Assembly (NCBI GenBank): GCA_027494015.1
Contig: JAOSJP010000037.1
Coordinates: 62,001 to 126,000 of the forward strand
DNA length: 64,000 nucleotides
DNA from: Anaerolineae bacterium
GTDB taxonomy: Bacteria > Chloroflexota > Anaerolineae > Aggregatilineales > Aggregatilineaceae
Direction: 5' to 3'
Shown here one piece after another: positions 9,433 through 18,291 of this stretch. The translations under genes were made by a program, and so were the position numbers. The first letter of the stretch is position 1; every line of letters begins with the position of its first letter. The notes beneath the pieces are model-generated. The model had not been told where the DNA came from and searched no databases. It saw only the letters and a program-made list of their open reading frames with translations.

Positions 9433-10128
9433 CTACTTGACGACGGCGGTCGGCAATGGCGCGCCGTTCCACACGGCGTCGTAGTTGGGACCGAGCGTGC
9501 CCACCGGCACCCACACGAAATCGCACACCCAGATGATCTTGTAGTACTGCCCGGACTCATCCAGGCCGATGACCCGCGCCGAGTTGCCCGCCTTGATGGT
9601 GACCTGCGGGCTGGTCAACTGGCCTGGTCTCCAATAGACCGGGGCGTCCGCGACAAAGGTGCCGCCCACTGCCGTCGCCGGGATAGGCAGCAGGGCGTCG
9701 CAGCCAGGCACGGCTGGCTCTTCGTACCAGGGCAGGCCCGCACACTCGCCCACCGCAGTGAAGAGGATTTGCTCCGGCAGCCCCCCATACGCCGGGCTAA
9801 TCAAGCTCACTGTCAAAGGATTGTAAGCGGGTATGGCGTGCCAGAGATAGACCGGCGAAAAGCCCGCATTGTCACCGACCGGGCGTGTGTCCGGCAAAAA
9901 AAGAAGCCCTCTGCCAGCCCCATCGTGCGCAATCAAATAGACATACTCGTTCCCAGTGCCTGTATTGTCACGGGTAGCCGTATAGAGGGAATCTGGCGAG
10001 AAATGGACTCCGTCGCACTCCGGCGAGGGAGTCCCGGTGAAGAGGCCGGCCTGCGCGCCCGGCACCACCAGAACGAACGCGGCGGCCAACACCAGGACAG
10101 CCGCCATCCTCCTGCGCAACCTTCTCAT
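9433..10128 (-). CDS. Secreted protein with C-terminal SH3-like region
   Basis: 231 residues. A basic signal peptide (MRRLRRRMAAVLVLAAAFVL) ends near AQA. The mature part has five to six cysteines, probably disulfide-bonded, and the last about 80 residues (VADAPVYWRPGQ, GNSARVIGLDESGQYYKIIW) resemble a bacterial SH3 (SH3b) domain, often used to bind cell-wall material. I do not recognise the N-terminal part. The ATG has GAAAGGGG upstream. Single gene between repeats. Confidence 0.72.
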   Translation of the reverse strand: MRRLRRRMAAVLVLAAAFVLVVPGAQAGLFTGTPSPECDGVHFSPDSLYTATRDNTGTGNEYVYLIAHDGAGRGLLFLPDTRPVGDNAGFSPVYLWHAIPAYNPLTVSLISPAYGGLPEQILFTAVGECAGLPWYEEPAVPGCDALLPIPATAVGGTFVADAPVYWRPGQLTSPQVTIKAGNSARVIGLDESGQYYKIIWVCDFVWVPVGTLGPNYDAVWNGAPLPTAVVK

Positions 10129-10260
10129 AATTTCGCCCCTTTCTGAAAGCCGATCCCTGGGCGTATCTTATCATGGTGTCAGCGTTCCTGCTTGAGGGGA
10201 AAAGGCAGCGGTGCGTGCAAAGGTCGTCCGTGACACGCTTGACGCCGAGCGGGATGAAGT

Positions 10261-10375
10261 CCTGTTGGGATTTGACTTCAACACGGGTAACGCACACCGG
10301 ACATCTTGTAGGGGAGGGTTAGCAAACCCTCCCCTACAGGTAGGTTACCGATCATGATCGTCAAATCACATTAGG
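10261..10375. repeat. Family B inverted-repeat element, full length (115 bp)
   Basis: Terminal repeats CCTGTTGGGATTTGAC and GTCAAATCACATTAGG, inner GGGTAAC / GGTTACC pair and a central GTAGGGGAGGGTT hairpin. Length matches the copies at 18663 and 27175. A second short palindrome, GGGGCGTATTGCGATACGCCCC, follows at 10375-10396. Confidence 0.85.
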
Positions 10376-10436
10376 GGCGTATTGCGATACGCCCCTGCGG
10401 AGGCGCACCCAAACAAAGCAGGAGTTAAGGAGGAGA

Positions 10437-11921
10437 TCAGTCGCTTGCCACATCGGGCACATGAGCGGCGTCCAGCGCGGCGACCCTGCGCCGCCGGTCG
10501 AGGCGGAAGGCGAGCGCAGCCAGCACCACACCAATCATCACCAGGGCGGCCCCGGCCAGGAAGGCCGCCTGCACCCCTTCGACGATGGCCCAGGCGGGCG
10601 CGTCGCTGGCATCCACCCCATGATCGAGACTGGTCACGGCGTAGACGCGGCTGGCGAAGACCGCGCCGATCAGCGGCAGGCCGGTCACCTGGCCGAAAGC
10701 GCGCGAGAGCGACAGCAGCCCAGAGGCCACGCCCAGCCGCTCGCGCGGGGCGGCCCCCATGATCGCGCTGTTGTTGGGCGATTGGAATATCCCCACACCC
10801 AACCCCAGCGGCAGCAGGCGCAGGATGTAGCCCATCGCAGAAGTATTCTCTTGCAGCGTGGCGATGCCCAGGCACGCGCCCACGACGATCACCAGCCCCA
10901 CCAGCGAGATGCCGCGCGAGCCGTAGCGGTCGGAGAGCGACCCCGCGATGGGCGCGGACAGGCCGAGCGCCACCGGCATCACCGTCAGGAACAACCCGAC
11001 CCGGCCCGGATCGTAGCCCTTGACCCATTCCAGGTAGAAGGGCAGCACGAACATCCCGGCGATGACCATGAAAACCAGGAAACCGGTCAGCAGACTGATG
11101 CTGAACAGCGGATCGCGGAACAGGCGCAGGTCTACCATCGGCTGGGCCAGGTGCTTCTCGACGGCCAGGAACACGGCGAATCCCAGCGCCGCGCTGATCA
11201 ACAGAGCCAGAATCGGCGCGCTGCCCCAGCCCTGCTCCGGGCCGAAGGTCAGGCCGAGCGCCAGCGCCAGCAGCGCGATCAGCAGCAGGGCCGCGCCCAG
11301 CGCGTCGAAGCGCTGGCCGCCGGGCGGTCGCCAGTCGGGGACGTGGCGCTGCACCAGGGCAAACCCGACGATGCCCACCGGCAGATTGACCAGGAAGATG
11401 GCCCGCCAGCCGACCGTGCCGATCAGCAGCCCGCCGACCGTCGGCCCGATGCTGATGCCCAGCGAGACGACCGTGCCCATGATGCCCAGGGCGCGCCCGC
11501 GCTCCGTGCGCGGGAATGCCTCGGTGACGATGGCCATGCCCAGCGCCTGCATCATCACCGCGCCGAGGCCCTGCACGACGCGGAAAGCGATCAGGAAGCC
11601 GACCGATGGAGCCAGCCCGCACAGCAGGGATGCAACGGTGAAGACGGCCATGCCCGTCAAATAAATGCGCTTCTTGCCGATCATGTCGCCCAGGCGGGCC
11701 ACGCCCAGGATCAGCGAGGTGACGACCAGCAAGTAGGCGACGACCACCCACTGCACGGTGGCGAAACGGGTGTTCAGCTTGTCTTCGAGCGTGGGCAGGG
11801 CCACGTTGACGATGCTGCTGTCAATGGTCGAGAGGAAGGTGCCCATTGCCACGCTGAGCAGCACCCACCATTTGCGCGAATAGTCGGCCTGGGGGACGGA
11901 TGGGGCGTGCGGCGCGGACAA
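10437..11921 (-). CDS. DHA2-type multidrug exporter (MFS, 14 membrane segments)
   Basis: 494 residues with about 14 hydrophobic helices. Motif D1-like TIDSSIVNVALP in helix 1, motif A GDMIGKKRIYLTG between helices 2 and 3, and the antiporter motif C region GISIGPTVGGLLIG in helix 5 place it in the EmrB/QacA family of proton-driven drug exporters. The start is TTG, with GTGGAGG upstream. It is not next to a regulator or an EmrA-type partner, so the substrate is open. Confidence 0.92.
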   Translation of the reverse strand: MSAPHAPSVPQADYSRKWWVLLSVAMGTFLSTIDSSIVNVALPTLEDKLNTRFATVQWVVVAYLLVVTSLILGVARLGDMIGKKRIYLTGMAVFTVASLLCGLAPSVGFLIAFRVVQGLGAVMMQALGMAIVTEAFPRTERGRALGIMGTVVSLGISIGPTVGGLLIGTVGWRAIFLVNLPVGIVGFALVQRHVPDWRPPGGQRFDALGAALLLIALLALALGLTFGPEQGWGSAPILALLISAALGFAVFLAVEKHLAQPMVDLRLFRDPLFSISLLTGFLVFMVIAGMFVLPFYLEWVKGYDPGRVGLFLTVMPVALGLSAPIAGSLSDRYGSRGISLVGLVIVVGACLGIATLQENTSAMGYILRLLPLGLGVGIFQSPNNSAIMGAAPRERLGVASGLLSLSRAFGQVTGLPLIGAVFASRVYAVTSLDHGVDASDAPAWAIVEGVQAAFLAGAALVMIGVVLAALAFRLDRRRRVAALDAAHVPDVASD

Positions 11922-12059
11922 GACGGATGACCTCCACGAGGCAGCGAATGCGACGAGTCCCTGAAGTGGGGCTGGTCAAGTATACCGTGACTCTATACAA
12001 TCGTGTCCTGCACCAGCCAGCCTGGGCAGGACAATCGCATCAAACGTGCGTGTTGTTCT

Positions 12060-12204
12060 ACCTCACCCCCAGCCTCGCTGCGCTCGGTTTGCCCCCTCTC
12101 CGTCAACGGAGAGGGGGCGGCGAGGCGCGCGAGCGCCGAGCGGGGGTGAGGTCAGCCAGGGCGCAGAGAGCAGCGCCCCTACCTGACAGGTTTTGCACGC
12201 ACCT
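12060..12204. repeat. Family A inverted-repeat element with flank
   Basis: ACCTCACCCCC ... GGGGGTGAGGTCA with a CCCCCTCTCC GTCAAC GGAGAGGGGG core hairpin, followed by GGGCGCAGAGAGCAGCGCCC and CTGACAGGTTTTGCAC, the same flank as at 35595 (inverted). Confidence 0.75.
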
Positions 12205-12275
12205 ACCCTGTCGGCCAGCGGGGCGCTGTGCCGCTGTGGTGACAGGTCGGCCCACCCACAAGGATCGGACGCTCG

Positions 12276-13250
12276 ATGAACATTCATTACACGTTGGACG
12301 ACAGCGCCGCCCGCCTGCCGCTCTCCATTCGCAGCAGCGAAGCCGTCTGGGATCGCGCCGCCGACCTGCGCTCGTCGCCGGGCGTGCAGCTTGTCGAGCT
12401 GACGACGCAACACTTGCTGCCAACCGGACTGGCACTGGTTGACGAGCTAGCGGACTATTTCGAGGCGGGCGCGCCCAGCGACAGTGACCCCTACGGGCTG
12501 GGACCGTGCTTCGAGCAGCGCGCCATGCTCGAAGACCTGCTGCGCGATGTGCGCGAGACGCAGCCCGACCTGGTGGCGCTGCACGAGGTCGCCGAGCTTT
12601 TCCCGCTCGACTTCACCCACGACCTGCAATTCATGCTGGCCCTCACCGTCATCGGCTACCCCGCTTTCGGCTACGTGCGCACCTACAAGGACTCCGAGGG
12701 CGAGGAATATCACGGGCTGGTCGTCAACCTGGCCCAGGCCCGCCCGCACGTCGAGGGGCTGCTGGGGCATTTCTCGCTGGAGCGGCTGGTCAATCTCATC
12801 CGGCACGGCTTCTTCAACCATGAAGGCTTTCTGCTGGCCTACAGCGCCTACTGCGACGCTATTGGGCGCACGCCAGAGCGCCCCGCCGAGCGCGCCAAAG
12901 ACCGGCTGATGCGGCGGGGCATCGCCTGGTACCTGAGCTACCGGCACGACTTAGCCTTCTACGATCAGGCGCTGGGGCTGGAGTCCGCCGAACTGCCCGG
13001 CTATGTGACTCGCTACAACGCGCACCTTGCCAGCGTGGAGAAGAAACGCGGCGACGACGCCCTGGCCCAGACTCTGGACGTGCCGGAGCCGGATCAGCCC
13101 TGGGGCGACATCGTGGGCTACTTTGCGGCGCGGGCCATCGCCGGGGCGCATGGCGACGAGGGATTGCGCGAGTCAGTGGCGCAGGGAGCAGCGCACTTCC
13201 TGCGGCTGTACCACGCGCTGAGCCTGCCAGCGCTGACCTTCGGCGGCTGA
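12276..13250 (+). CDS. Protein of unknown function with HxxxxHEGF motif
   Basis: 324 residues, soluble, acidic. I do not recognise it with confidence. The middle holds LIRHGFFNHEGFLLAY, in which H, H and E could form a metal site as in the putative zinc peptidases of the DUF2268/DUF5700 type, and a second His-rich stretch (LSYRHDLAFY) follows. No signal peptide or membrane segment. The start ATG has AAGGA 9 bases upstream. Alone between a repeat and the convergent DUF4097 gene; they share the terminator at 13273-13315. Confidence 0.7.
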   Translation: MNIHYTLDDSAARLPLSIRSSEAVWDRAADLRSSPGVQLVELTTQHLLPTGLALVDELADYFEAGAPSDSDPYGLGPCFEQRAMLEDLLRDVRETQPDLVALHEVAELFPLDFTHDLQFMLALTVIGYPAFGYVRTYKDSEGEEYHGLVVNLAQARPHVEGLLGHFSLERLVNLIRHGFFNHEGFLLAYSAYCDAIGRTPERPAERAKDRLMRRGIAWYLSYRHDLAFYDQALGLESAELPGYVTRYNAHLASVEKKRGDDALAQTLDVPEPDQPWGDIVGYFAARAIAGAHGDEGLRESVAQGAAHFLRLYHALSLPALTFGG

Positions 13251-13272
13251 GCGGACGGTTGCGAATTGCGAC

Positions 13273-13315
13273 AAAACAGGGCGCAGGGTCGGGTGACCGC
13301 TGCGCCCTATGTTTT
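13273..13315. terminator. Bidirectional terminator between convergent genes
   Basis: Stem GGGCGCAG (13279-13286) / CTGCGCCC (13300-13307), extended by AAAACA upstream and TGTTTT downstream, so a U-run is present in either direction. Confidence 0.85.
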
Positions 13316-13329
13316 GCAGAAATGAAACG

Positions 13330-14151
13330 TCAGCGCGCCCTGATGGTCACATCGCCAATGTTGGAGCGCACGCTGAGCGTCGCCCCACCATCCCCGGCGA
13401 TGCCGTTCACCGACGCACTGGTTAGCCCGTCTGTGCTGGTCGCGTCGCGCAGGGAAATGCCCTCGATCTTCACGACGCCGACGCTGGTCTCCGCGTCCAC
13501 GCGCGCCGACAGCGCGCCGCCCACGCGCACGGTCACAGCCCCGACGTTCGTCGTCACTTCATAGCTGCCCTGCGCGCCGAGCGTCCCCTCAAATTCGACA
13601 TCGCCCACGTCGCCGGACACCTTCAGCCCGGAGAGCGTCTCCACGTCCAGCAGCCGGGCGCGGCCCAACCCCACCATGACGGTGCTGCCCTCGCCAAGCT
13701 GCACGCCGCGCACCTGCACATCGCCGACGTTGTTGGCCAGGCGCAGCCCGACTTCCCTCGGGACAGTGATCGCCAGGTCTACCGTGTTGGCGCGCGTCTG
13801 GTTCTCGCGCGCTGGCTGGACGCTGTTGATGGTGACGGCTTCCGCTTCCTGCCCGATGACCAGGGTCATCGCCGCCAGCTCTGTCTGCGCCTCATCCTTC
13901 GTCTGGCCATAGGCCGTCTTGACATATTCGACGACGACCTGGTCCGGGTCGTCCCCCGCCCGGACGGTGATCTCGCCCACGCCGCCGGTGAGGTCGAGCG
14001 TCACCGGGCCACCGCTGAGCGCTATAACTTCCCTGCCGGACTCGGACGCGCTTTCCTTCTCGCTGATCACAATGTCCTCTCCACAGGCTGCCAGCAGAGC
14101 CATCCCTAATGCGAGCGCGCTCAGCACAATCACGCGCGGGTGCAGTGTCAT
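13330..14151 (-). CDS. DUF4097-type beta-repeat lipoprotein
   Basis: 273 residues. The lipobox LLAAC near residue 22 marks a lipoprotein. The mature protein is a right-handed beta-helix-like series of short strands with the recurrent pattern VGDVQVRG, VGDVEFEG, VGAVTVRV, IGDVTIRA, which is the DUF4097 family. These proteins are usually surface or envelope associated with unknown role. Ribosome site AGGAGC precedes the ATG. It lies downstream of, and on the same strand as, the Fur-family gene with about 95 bases between, so co-transcription is possible. Confidence 0.85.
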   Translation of the reverse strand: MTLHPRVIVLSALALGMALLAACGEDIVISEKESASESGREVIALSGGPVTLDLTGGVGEITVRAGDDPDQVVVEYVKTAYGQTKDEAQTELAAMTLVIGQEAEAVTINSVQPARENQTRANTVDLAITVPREVGLRLANNVGDVQVRGVQLGEGSTVMVGLGRARLLDVETLSGLKVSGDVGDVEFEGTLGAQGSYEVTTNVGAVTVRVGGALSARVDAETSVGVVKIEGISLRDATSTDGLTSASVNGIAGDGGATLSVRSNIGDVTIRAR

Positions 14152-14246
14152 AGTGTTTGCTCCTGTCCTGCTTCAGGTTCGTTGTTGCGCTACACTACTG
14201 CTTTAATACGCAGCGCGCGCCGCCGGGTTGCGCGCCGGGCTGCCGC

Positions 14247-14726
14247 TCAGGCATCCTCAGCGGCGAGGGCGGCGGTGCACTCGGCGCAGTAGCCGATGAA
14301 GCACGAATGCGCGGTGGCGACGGTCACGCCCAGCCGGGCGGTGACCTCTTCGCGGAAAGCATCCACGATATCCGGCTCGACGGGCACGATGGCCCCGCAG
14401 CGTTTGCAGGTCAGCGTGTAGCTTTCGCGCTGGGCGCGGAAGCGGTATTCTTCGCGCGCCTGGTCGGTGTCCACCAGCCGCCCCTCGACCAGCCCCATCT
14501 CCTTGAACAGGGCCAGCGTGCGGTAGACGGTCGCCAGGCTGAGGTCAGCGGCGCGCAGCCCGGCCAGCCGGTGCCAGGTCTCGGCGTCCAGAAAACCGCC
14601 CTGGTCGCGCATGACGCGCAGCAGCGCCAGGCGCTGCGAGGTGATGCGCAGCCCGGCGGCGCGAAAGGCGCTGCGCAGCGCCTCGTCGTCGGCGCTGTCG
14701 TGCATGGGCAGGGGCAGGTGAGTCAT
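14247..14726 (-). CDS. Fur-family metal-dependent repressor
   Basis: 159 residues. An N-terminal winged helix (LRITSQRLALLRVM, LSLATVYRTLALFKEMGLV) is followed by a dimerisation domain with two CxxC pairs (CKRCG and CAEC) that would hold the structural zinc. The histidine cluster just before the first CxxC in classical Fur (HHDH-like) is replaced here by RESYTLTC, although a His in TAHSC remains, so the regulatory metal site is altered. The start at 14726 has GAGG upstream; the frame could begin at 14747 without a ribosome site. It is divergent from the ABC uptake operon and probably controls it. Confidence 0.9.
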   Translation of the reverse strand: MTHLPLPMHDSADDEALRSAFRAAGLRITSQRLALLRVMRDQGGFLDAETWHRLAGLRAADLSLATVYRTLALFKEMGLVEGRLVDTDQAREEYRFRAQRESYTLTCKRCGAIVPVEPDIVDAFREEVTARLGVTVATAHSCFIGYCAECTAALAAEDA

Positions 14727-14845
14727 GGCAACCTCGGCGGCTCGCATATACGCAAGGATGGGCGGTGAGGTGCGCTCCGCCCAGTCTGATTATGGCATAA
14801 CATGGTGTCAGGCCAAAACGTGATATGAAAACTATCTGAATCTAC

Positions 14846-14874
14846 GAAAATGACTGAGAATTGTTGAGATTTTC
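14846..14874. promoter_or_regulatory. Candidate operator upstream of the uptake operon
   Basis: Imperfect AT-rich palindrome with arms GAAAAT and ATTTTC, ending 4 bases before the -35 box of the ABC operon promoter. AT-rich dyads of this kind fit Fur-family operators, but the match to the classical 19-bp Fur box is poor. Confidence 0.45.
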
Positions 14875-14877
14875 ACA

Positions 14878-14906
14878 TTGTCACGCGCGCCATGTCTGGC
14901 TACAAT
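14878..14906 (+). promoter_or_regulatory. Sigma-70-type promoter of the ABC uptake operon
   Basis: TTGTCA (14878-14883), 17-base spacer, TACAAT (14901-14906), about 75 bases before the first gene. Confidence 0.75.
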
Positions 14907-14915
14907 TCAGCGCGT

Positions 14916-14931
14916 CGGCCACAATTGGCCG
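14916..14931. promoter_or_regulatory. Second candidate operator, at the transcription start
   Basis: Perfect 6-bp inverted repeat CGGCCA CAAT TGGCCG, starting about 10 bases after the -10 box; a bound repressor here would block transcription. Confidence 0.45.
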
Positions 14932-14979
14932 GAATCGTCTTCACTGTATAGGATTTAGGCAAAAGGAGAACCGTAGAAG

Positions 14980-15915
14980 ATGCTACCTGTAACCGCTGTG
15001 CGCCGTATTGTTGCCGCGCTGCTGGCGCTGACGCTGATTGTTGCGGTGGGAGTCCCCCTCGCCGCCGCCCAAGAAGCGAGCGAGCCGCGCACGATCGTAG
15101 ACTTTGCGCGCCGTCAGGTCACGCTCGAAGCGCCGCCGCAGCGCGTCGTAGGCATGAGCGCCTCGATCAGCGAGATGCTCTTCGCCATCGGCGTGAAGCC
15201 GGTGGGCGTCACATCGGGCATGGACTACCCGCCCGAAGCTGCCAGCCTGCCCGACGTCGGCACCGGCTACCAGCCCAACCTGGAGGCGCTGGCTGCCCTG
15301 GAGCCAGACCTGATCATCGGCAACGCCCAGCTCAATATGAGTATTCTGGACAAACTGGAAGCCATCGCCCCGACGATCATGGTCATGACCATGACGGCGA
15401 GCGACGTGCCGCAGAACGTGCGCCTGCTCGGTCAGGCGACCTGGCATGATACCGAAGCCGAGTACCTGGCCCGCGCCTATGATGGCTACCTGGCCCTGGC
15501 CGACAAGATCGGCGCGTCGCACGAAGGGCCGAGCATCGTCTTCATCGTCGGCACCCTCGACGTGCCCAACTATGGCAAGTCCGCCACCTATTTCGGCGAC
15601 ATGGCCAAGCGCCTGGGCGCGACCAACATCGCCGACAGCGAAGCCGACGCCGGGCCATTCCCCGGCTACGCTCAGCTCAGCTTCGAGGCGGTTGTGGACG
15701 CCGACCCGGACTTCGTGTTCACCGTGACGCGCGGCTCGCCGACGCCCATGCCAGAGACGATGGCCGGCGACCCGATCTGGTCGTCGCTGTCGGCCTTCCA
15801 GAATGCGCACGTGATCGAGCTGGACAACCGCCTGTTCGTCGAATCGCCCGGCCCGCGCTTCATCGAGGCGATGGCCCAGTTGTTCGATATTTTCTACGGC
15901 GAAGGGATGGAATAA
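14980..15915 (+). CDS. ABC-type iron-siderophore/cobalamin substrate-binding protein
   Basis: 311 residues. Signal peptide to about residue 30 (LTLIVAVGVPLAAAQ), then the class III periplasmic-binding fold of the FecB/FepB/BtuF kind: QRVVGMSASISEMLFAIGVKPVGV, LEALAALEPDLIIG, and a long connecting helix. It captures the ligand outside the membrane and delivers it to the permease. No lipobox cysteine is seen. AAAAGGAG precedes the ATG. First gene of an operon with the permease directly behind it. Iron-siderophore is favoured because of the Fur-type gene alongside. Confidence 0.9.
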   Translation: MLPVTAVRRIVAALLALTLIVAVGVPLAAAQEASEPRTIVDFARRQVTLEAPPQRVVGMSASISEMLFAIGVKPVGVTSGMDYPPEAASLPDVGTGYQPNLEALAALEPDLIIGNAQLNMSILDKLEAIAPTIMVMTMTASDVPQNVRLLGQATWHDTEAEYLARAYDGYLALADKIGASHEGPSIVFIVGTLDVPNYGKSATYFGDMAKRLGATNIADSEADAGPFPGYAQLSFEAVVDADPDFVFTVTRGSPTPMPETMAGDPIWSSLSAFQNAHVIELDNRLFVESPGPRFIEAMAQLFDIFYGEGME

Positions 15916-16992
15916 GTGCGCGCGGAGGCTGTGACTGCGGCCTCACCTTCTCACGCGCTCGGCCTCGCGCGCCGGCGCCTGATCACCCGTCTGACAGTCA
16001 TCGCCCTGAGCAGCCTGTTGCTGCTTGGGGCGTTGATCCTGGCGCTGGGCAGCGGCGCGCAGTCCATCGCCCCACATGAGGTCATTCAGGCGCTGCAAGA
16101 CCGCGAGAGCGTCAAGAAGTCCGTCGCCCTGATCATCCACGAAGTGCGCCTGCCGCGCGCGCTGGCCGGGGCGCTGGTGGGTCTGAACCTGTCTGTGGCG
16201 GGCGCGCTGCTGCAGGGCGTGGTGCGCTCGCCGCTCGGCGATCCCTACATCCTGGGCGTGTCTGCCGGAGGGGGGTTCGCAGCGGCGGCCACTTCACTGC
16301 GCGTCGAGGGCTTCCCGCCGGATGCCGTGCCGGTCATGGCCTTCATCGGCGCGCTGATCGGCGCGTTGATCGTCTACGCCATCGCCTGGGACGGCTCCGG
16401 CGTCACCACCACGCGCCTGGCCCTGGCCGGCGTGGCGCTGACGGCGATGATGGGCGCGCTGACGACGACGGTCGTCGTCATGTCCGTGCAGGGCGGCGGG
16501 CAGATCATCTTCCAATGGCTGGTCGGCGGGCTGTACACGGCGGGCTGGCGCGAGTACCATCTGATCGTCCCGTACAGCATCGCCGGGTTCATCCTGGCGA
16601 TGCTTCTGGCCAGGCGCGCCAACATCCTGGCCCTGGGCGACGAAATGGCCCAGGGGTTGGGGCTGCGCGTGGAGTGGACGCGCTTCCTGATGAGCGCCGT
16701 CGCCGCTGTGCTGGCGGGCAGCGCGGTCGCCGTGGCCGGGCTGATCGCCTTTGTCGGGCTGCTGGTGCCCTTCGTGGCGCGACGGCTGATCGGGTCGGAC
16801 TTCCGTTTTCTGTTGCCGGCGAGCGCGCTGCTGGGTGCGGCGCTGTTGGTGAGCGCAGATACGGCGGCGCGGGTGACTTTCCCGGCGCTGTTCGGCCTGA
16901 AGAACGTCGAGTTTCCGGTCGGAATCATCACCGCGCTGATCGGCGGGCCGCTCTTTCTGTGGTTGGTGCGCGCTCGCCGGGCGCAGTGGTGA
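15916..16992 (+). CDS. FecCD-family ABC transporter permease
   Basis: 358 residues with about nine to ten membrane helices. Family motifs VRLPRALAGALVGLNLSVAGALLQG (first part) and GLIAFVGLLVPFVARRL (second part) are clear, the latter being the coupling region to the ATPase. The start is a GTG immediately after the TAA of the binding-protein gene, so the two are translationally coupled. A single permease gene implies a homodimer in the membrane. Confidence 0.93.
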   Translation: MRAEAVTAASPSHALGLARRRLITRLTVIALSSLLLLGALILALGSGAQSIAPHEVIQALQDRESVKKSVALIIHEVRLPRALAGALVGLNLSVAGALLQGVVRSPLGDPYILGVSAGGGFAAAATSLRVEGFPPDAVPVMAFIGALIGALIVYAIAWDGSGVTTTRLALAGVALTAMMGALTTTVVVMSVQGGGQIIFQWLVGGLYTAGWREYHLIVPYSIAGFILAMLLARRANILALGDEMAQGLGLRVEWTRFLMSAVAAVLAGSAVAVAGLIAFVGLLVPFVARRLIGSDFRFLLPASALLGAALLVSADTAARVTFPALFGLKNVEFPVGIITALIGGPLFLWLVRARRAQW

Positions 16993-16996
16993 GAGG

Positions 16997-17116
16997 GTTG
17001 TTGGTGGTTGGTTATTGGTGATTGGTTATCTGGTAGCTGGCGGCTGGTAGTCAGGGATGATCGTGACAGGCAGCCAGAAGCCAACAACCAACAACCAACA
17101 ACCAATCACCAATAAC
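16997..17116. repeat. Family D inverted low-complexity repeat inside the ABC operon
   Basis: GGTTGTTGGTGGTTGGTTAT on the left and CAACAACCAACAACCAATCA on the right form a long imperfect hairpin in the 149-bp gap between permease and ATPase genes. Confidence 0.8.
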
Positions 17117-17141
17117 CGTATTCACAGCAAGAGAACCGCCC

Positions 17142-17969
17142 ATGCCCACACTCACCGCTGATCATCTGACGCTCGCCTACCGGCGCGGCGTCACTGTCGT
17201 GCGCGACCTGATGCTGACCGTCGCCCAGGGCGAGATCGTCACCCTGGTCGGCCCCAACGGGTCCGGCAAGAGCACGGTGCTGCGCACGCTGGCCCGGCTG
17301 ATGCGCCCGCAAGGCGGCGCAGTGTACCTGGACGGCAAGGCGATTCACCGCATGCCCACGCGCAAGGTTGCCCAGACGCTGGCCATCCTGCCGCAGAACC
17401 CCACCGCGCCCGAAGACCTCACCGTGCACGATCTCATCGCGCGCGGACGCTTCGCCCGCCAGGCATGGTGGCGCGCCTCCAGCCGCCACGACCGCGAAGT
17501 GGTCCACTGGGCGCTGTCCGTCACTGGCATGAGCGATCTGGGCGAGCGCCGGCTGACCACCCTGAGCGGCGGGGAGCGCCAGCGGGCGTGGATCGCCCTG
17601 GCGCTGGCTCAGGAGCCGCGCATTCTGCTGCTCGACGAGCCGACGACCTTCCTCGACATCAGCCACCAGCTAGACGTGATGGTGCTGCTGCAAGCGCTCA
17701 ACGCCGAGACCGGACTGAGCATCGTCATGGTGCTGCACGACCTCAACCAGGCCGCGCGCTTCAGCCACCGCCTGGTAGCCCTGCGCGATGGCGTCGTTTG
17801 CGCGGCAGGGACGCCCGCCGAGGTGATGACCGACGCCGTGCTGCGCGAGGTCTTCCAGGTGGAGGGCGTCGTCGCTCACGATCCGCACACAGACACGCCC
17901 GTCTTCACGCCGCTGCAATCGGTGCGCAGCACCAACGGGCGCGGCGGCTCCAATGGGACGGGCGGCTGA
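17142..17969 (+). CDS. FecE/FepC-type ABC transporter ATPase
   Basis: 275 residues. Walker A GPNGSGKST (residues 37-45), signature LSGGERQRAW, Walker B ILLLDEPTTFLD and the switch His in VLHDLNQAARF are all intact. It powers import by the permease encoded just upstream. Binding protein, permease and ATPase form one uptake system, presumably for ferric siderophore or a corrinoid. The gene is separated from the permease by a 149-bp repeat rather than the usual overlap. A hairpin terminator follows. Confidence 0.93.
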   Translation: MPTLTADHLTLAYRRGVTVVRDLMLTVAQGEIVTLVGPNGSGKSTVLRTLARLMRPQGGAVYLDGKAIHRMPTRKVAQTLAILPQNPTAPEDLTVHDLIARGRFARQAWWRASSRHDREVVHWALSVTGMSDLGERRLTTLSGGERQRAWIALALAQEPRILLLDEPTTFLDISHQLDVMVLLQALNAETGLSIVMVLHDLNQAARFSHRLVALRDGVVCAAGTPAEVMTDAVLREVFQVEGVVAHDPHTDTPVFTPLQSVRSTNGRGGSNGTGG

Positions 17970-17996
17970 GCGGGCAGACATTCAGCGGGCAACCAG

Positions 17997-18033
17997 ACGG
18001 GCCGCTCACGAGTATCTGTGGGCGGCCCGTTTC
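17997..18033. terminator. Bidirectional terminator
   Basis: ACGGGCCGC (17997-18005) pairs with GCGGCCCGT (18022-18030), followed by TTTC. It separates the ABC operon from the convergent small membrane protein genes. Confidence 0.75.
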
Positions 18034-18063
18034 ATGGCGGGCAGCGGCATCGGCGCGCGAAGG

Positions 18064-18246
18064 TCAGTCGCGCAGATGGTCAAAGAGCCACAGCAGCCCC
18101 AGGATGACCAGCGCCGTGAAGGCCAGCGGAACCAGCGCCTTGACAATCCCAACCACGATCTGCAGGAGGATCGAGACGGCCAGCAGCGCCACGACGATGG
18201 TGATAAGCTGGCCCAGCAGCGACATGGCGCGAAATCGCTTGTACAT
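18064..18246 (-). CDS. Small hydrophobic membrane protein
   Basis: 60 residues with two membrane helices (LITIVVALLAVSILLQIVVG and ALVPLAFTALVILGLLWLF), a basic N-terminus and a short charged tail. Similar in layout to the neighbour at 18292-18489, with shared VKALVPL / VKALIPL. No family is recognised. Confidence 0.6.
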   Translation of the reverse strand: MYKRFRAMSLLGQLITIVVALLAVSILLQIVVGIVKALVPLAFTALVILGLLWLFDHLRD

Positions 18247-18291
18247 GGTGGTGTCTCTCCCAGAGGCTGCGCGGCTGCGCGTGTCACTCGC

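Noticed and set aside
10461..11930. Open frame of 489 codons on the + strand
   Set aside because: Gln/Arg/His-rich antisense shadow of the DHA2 exporter.
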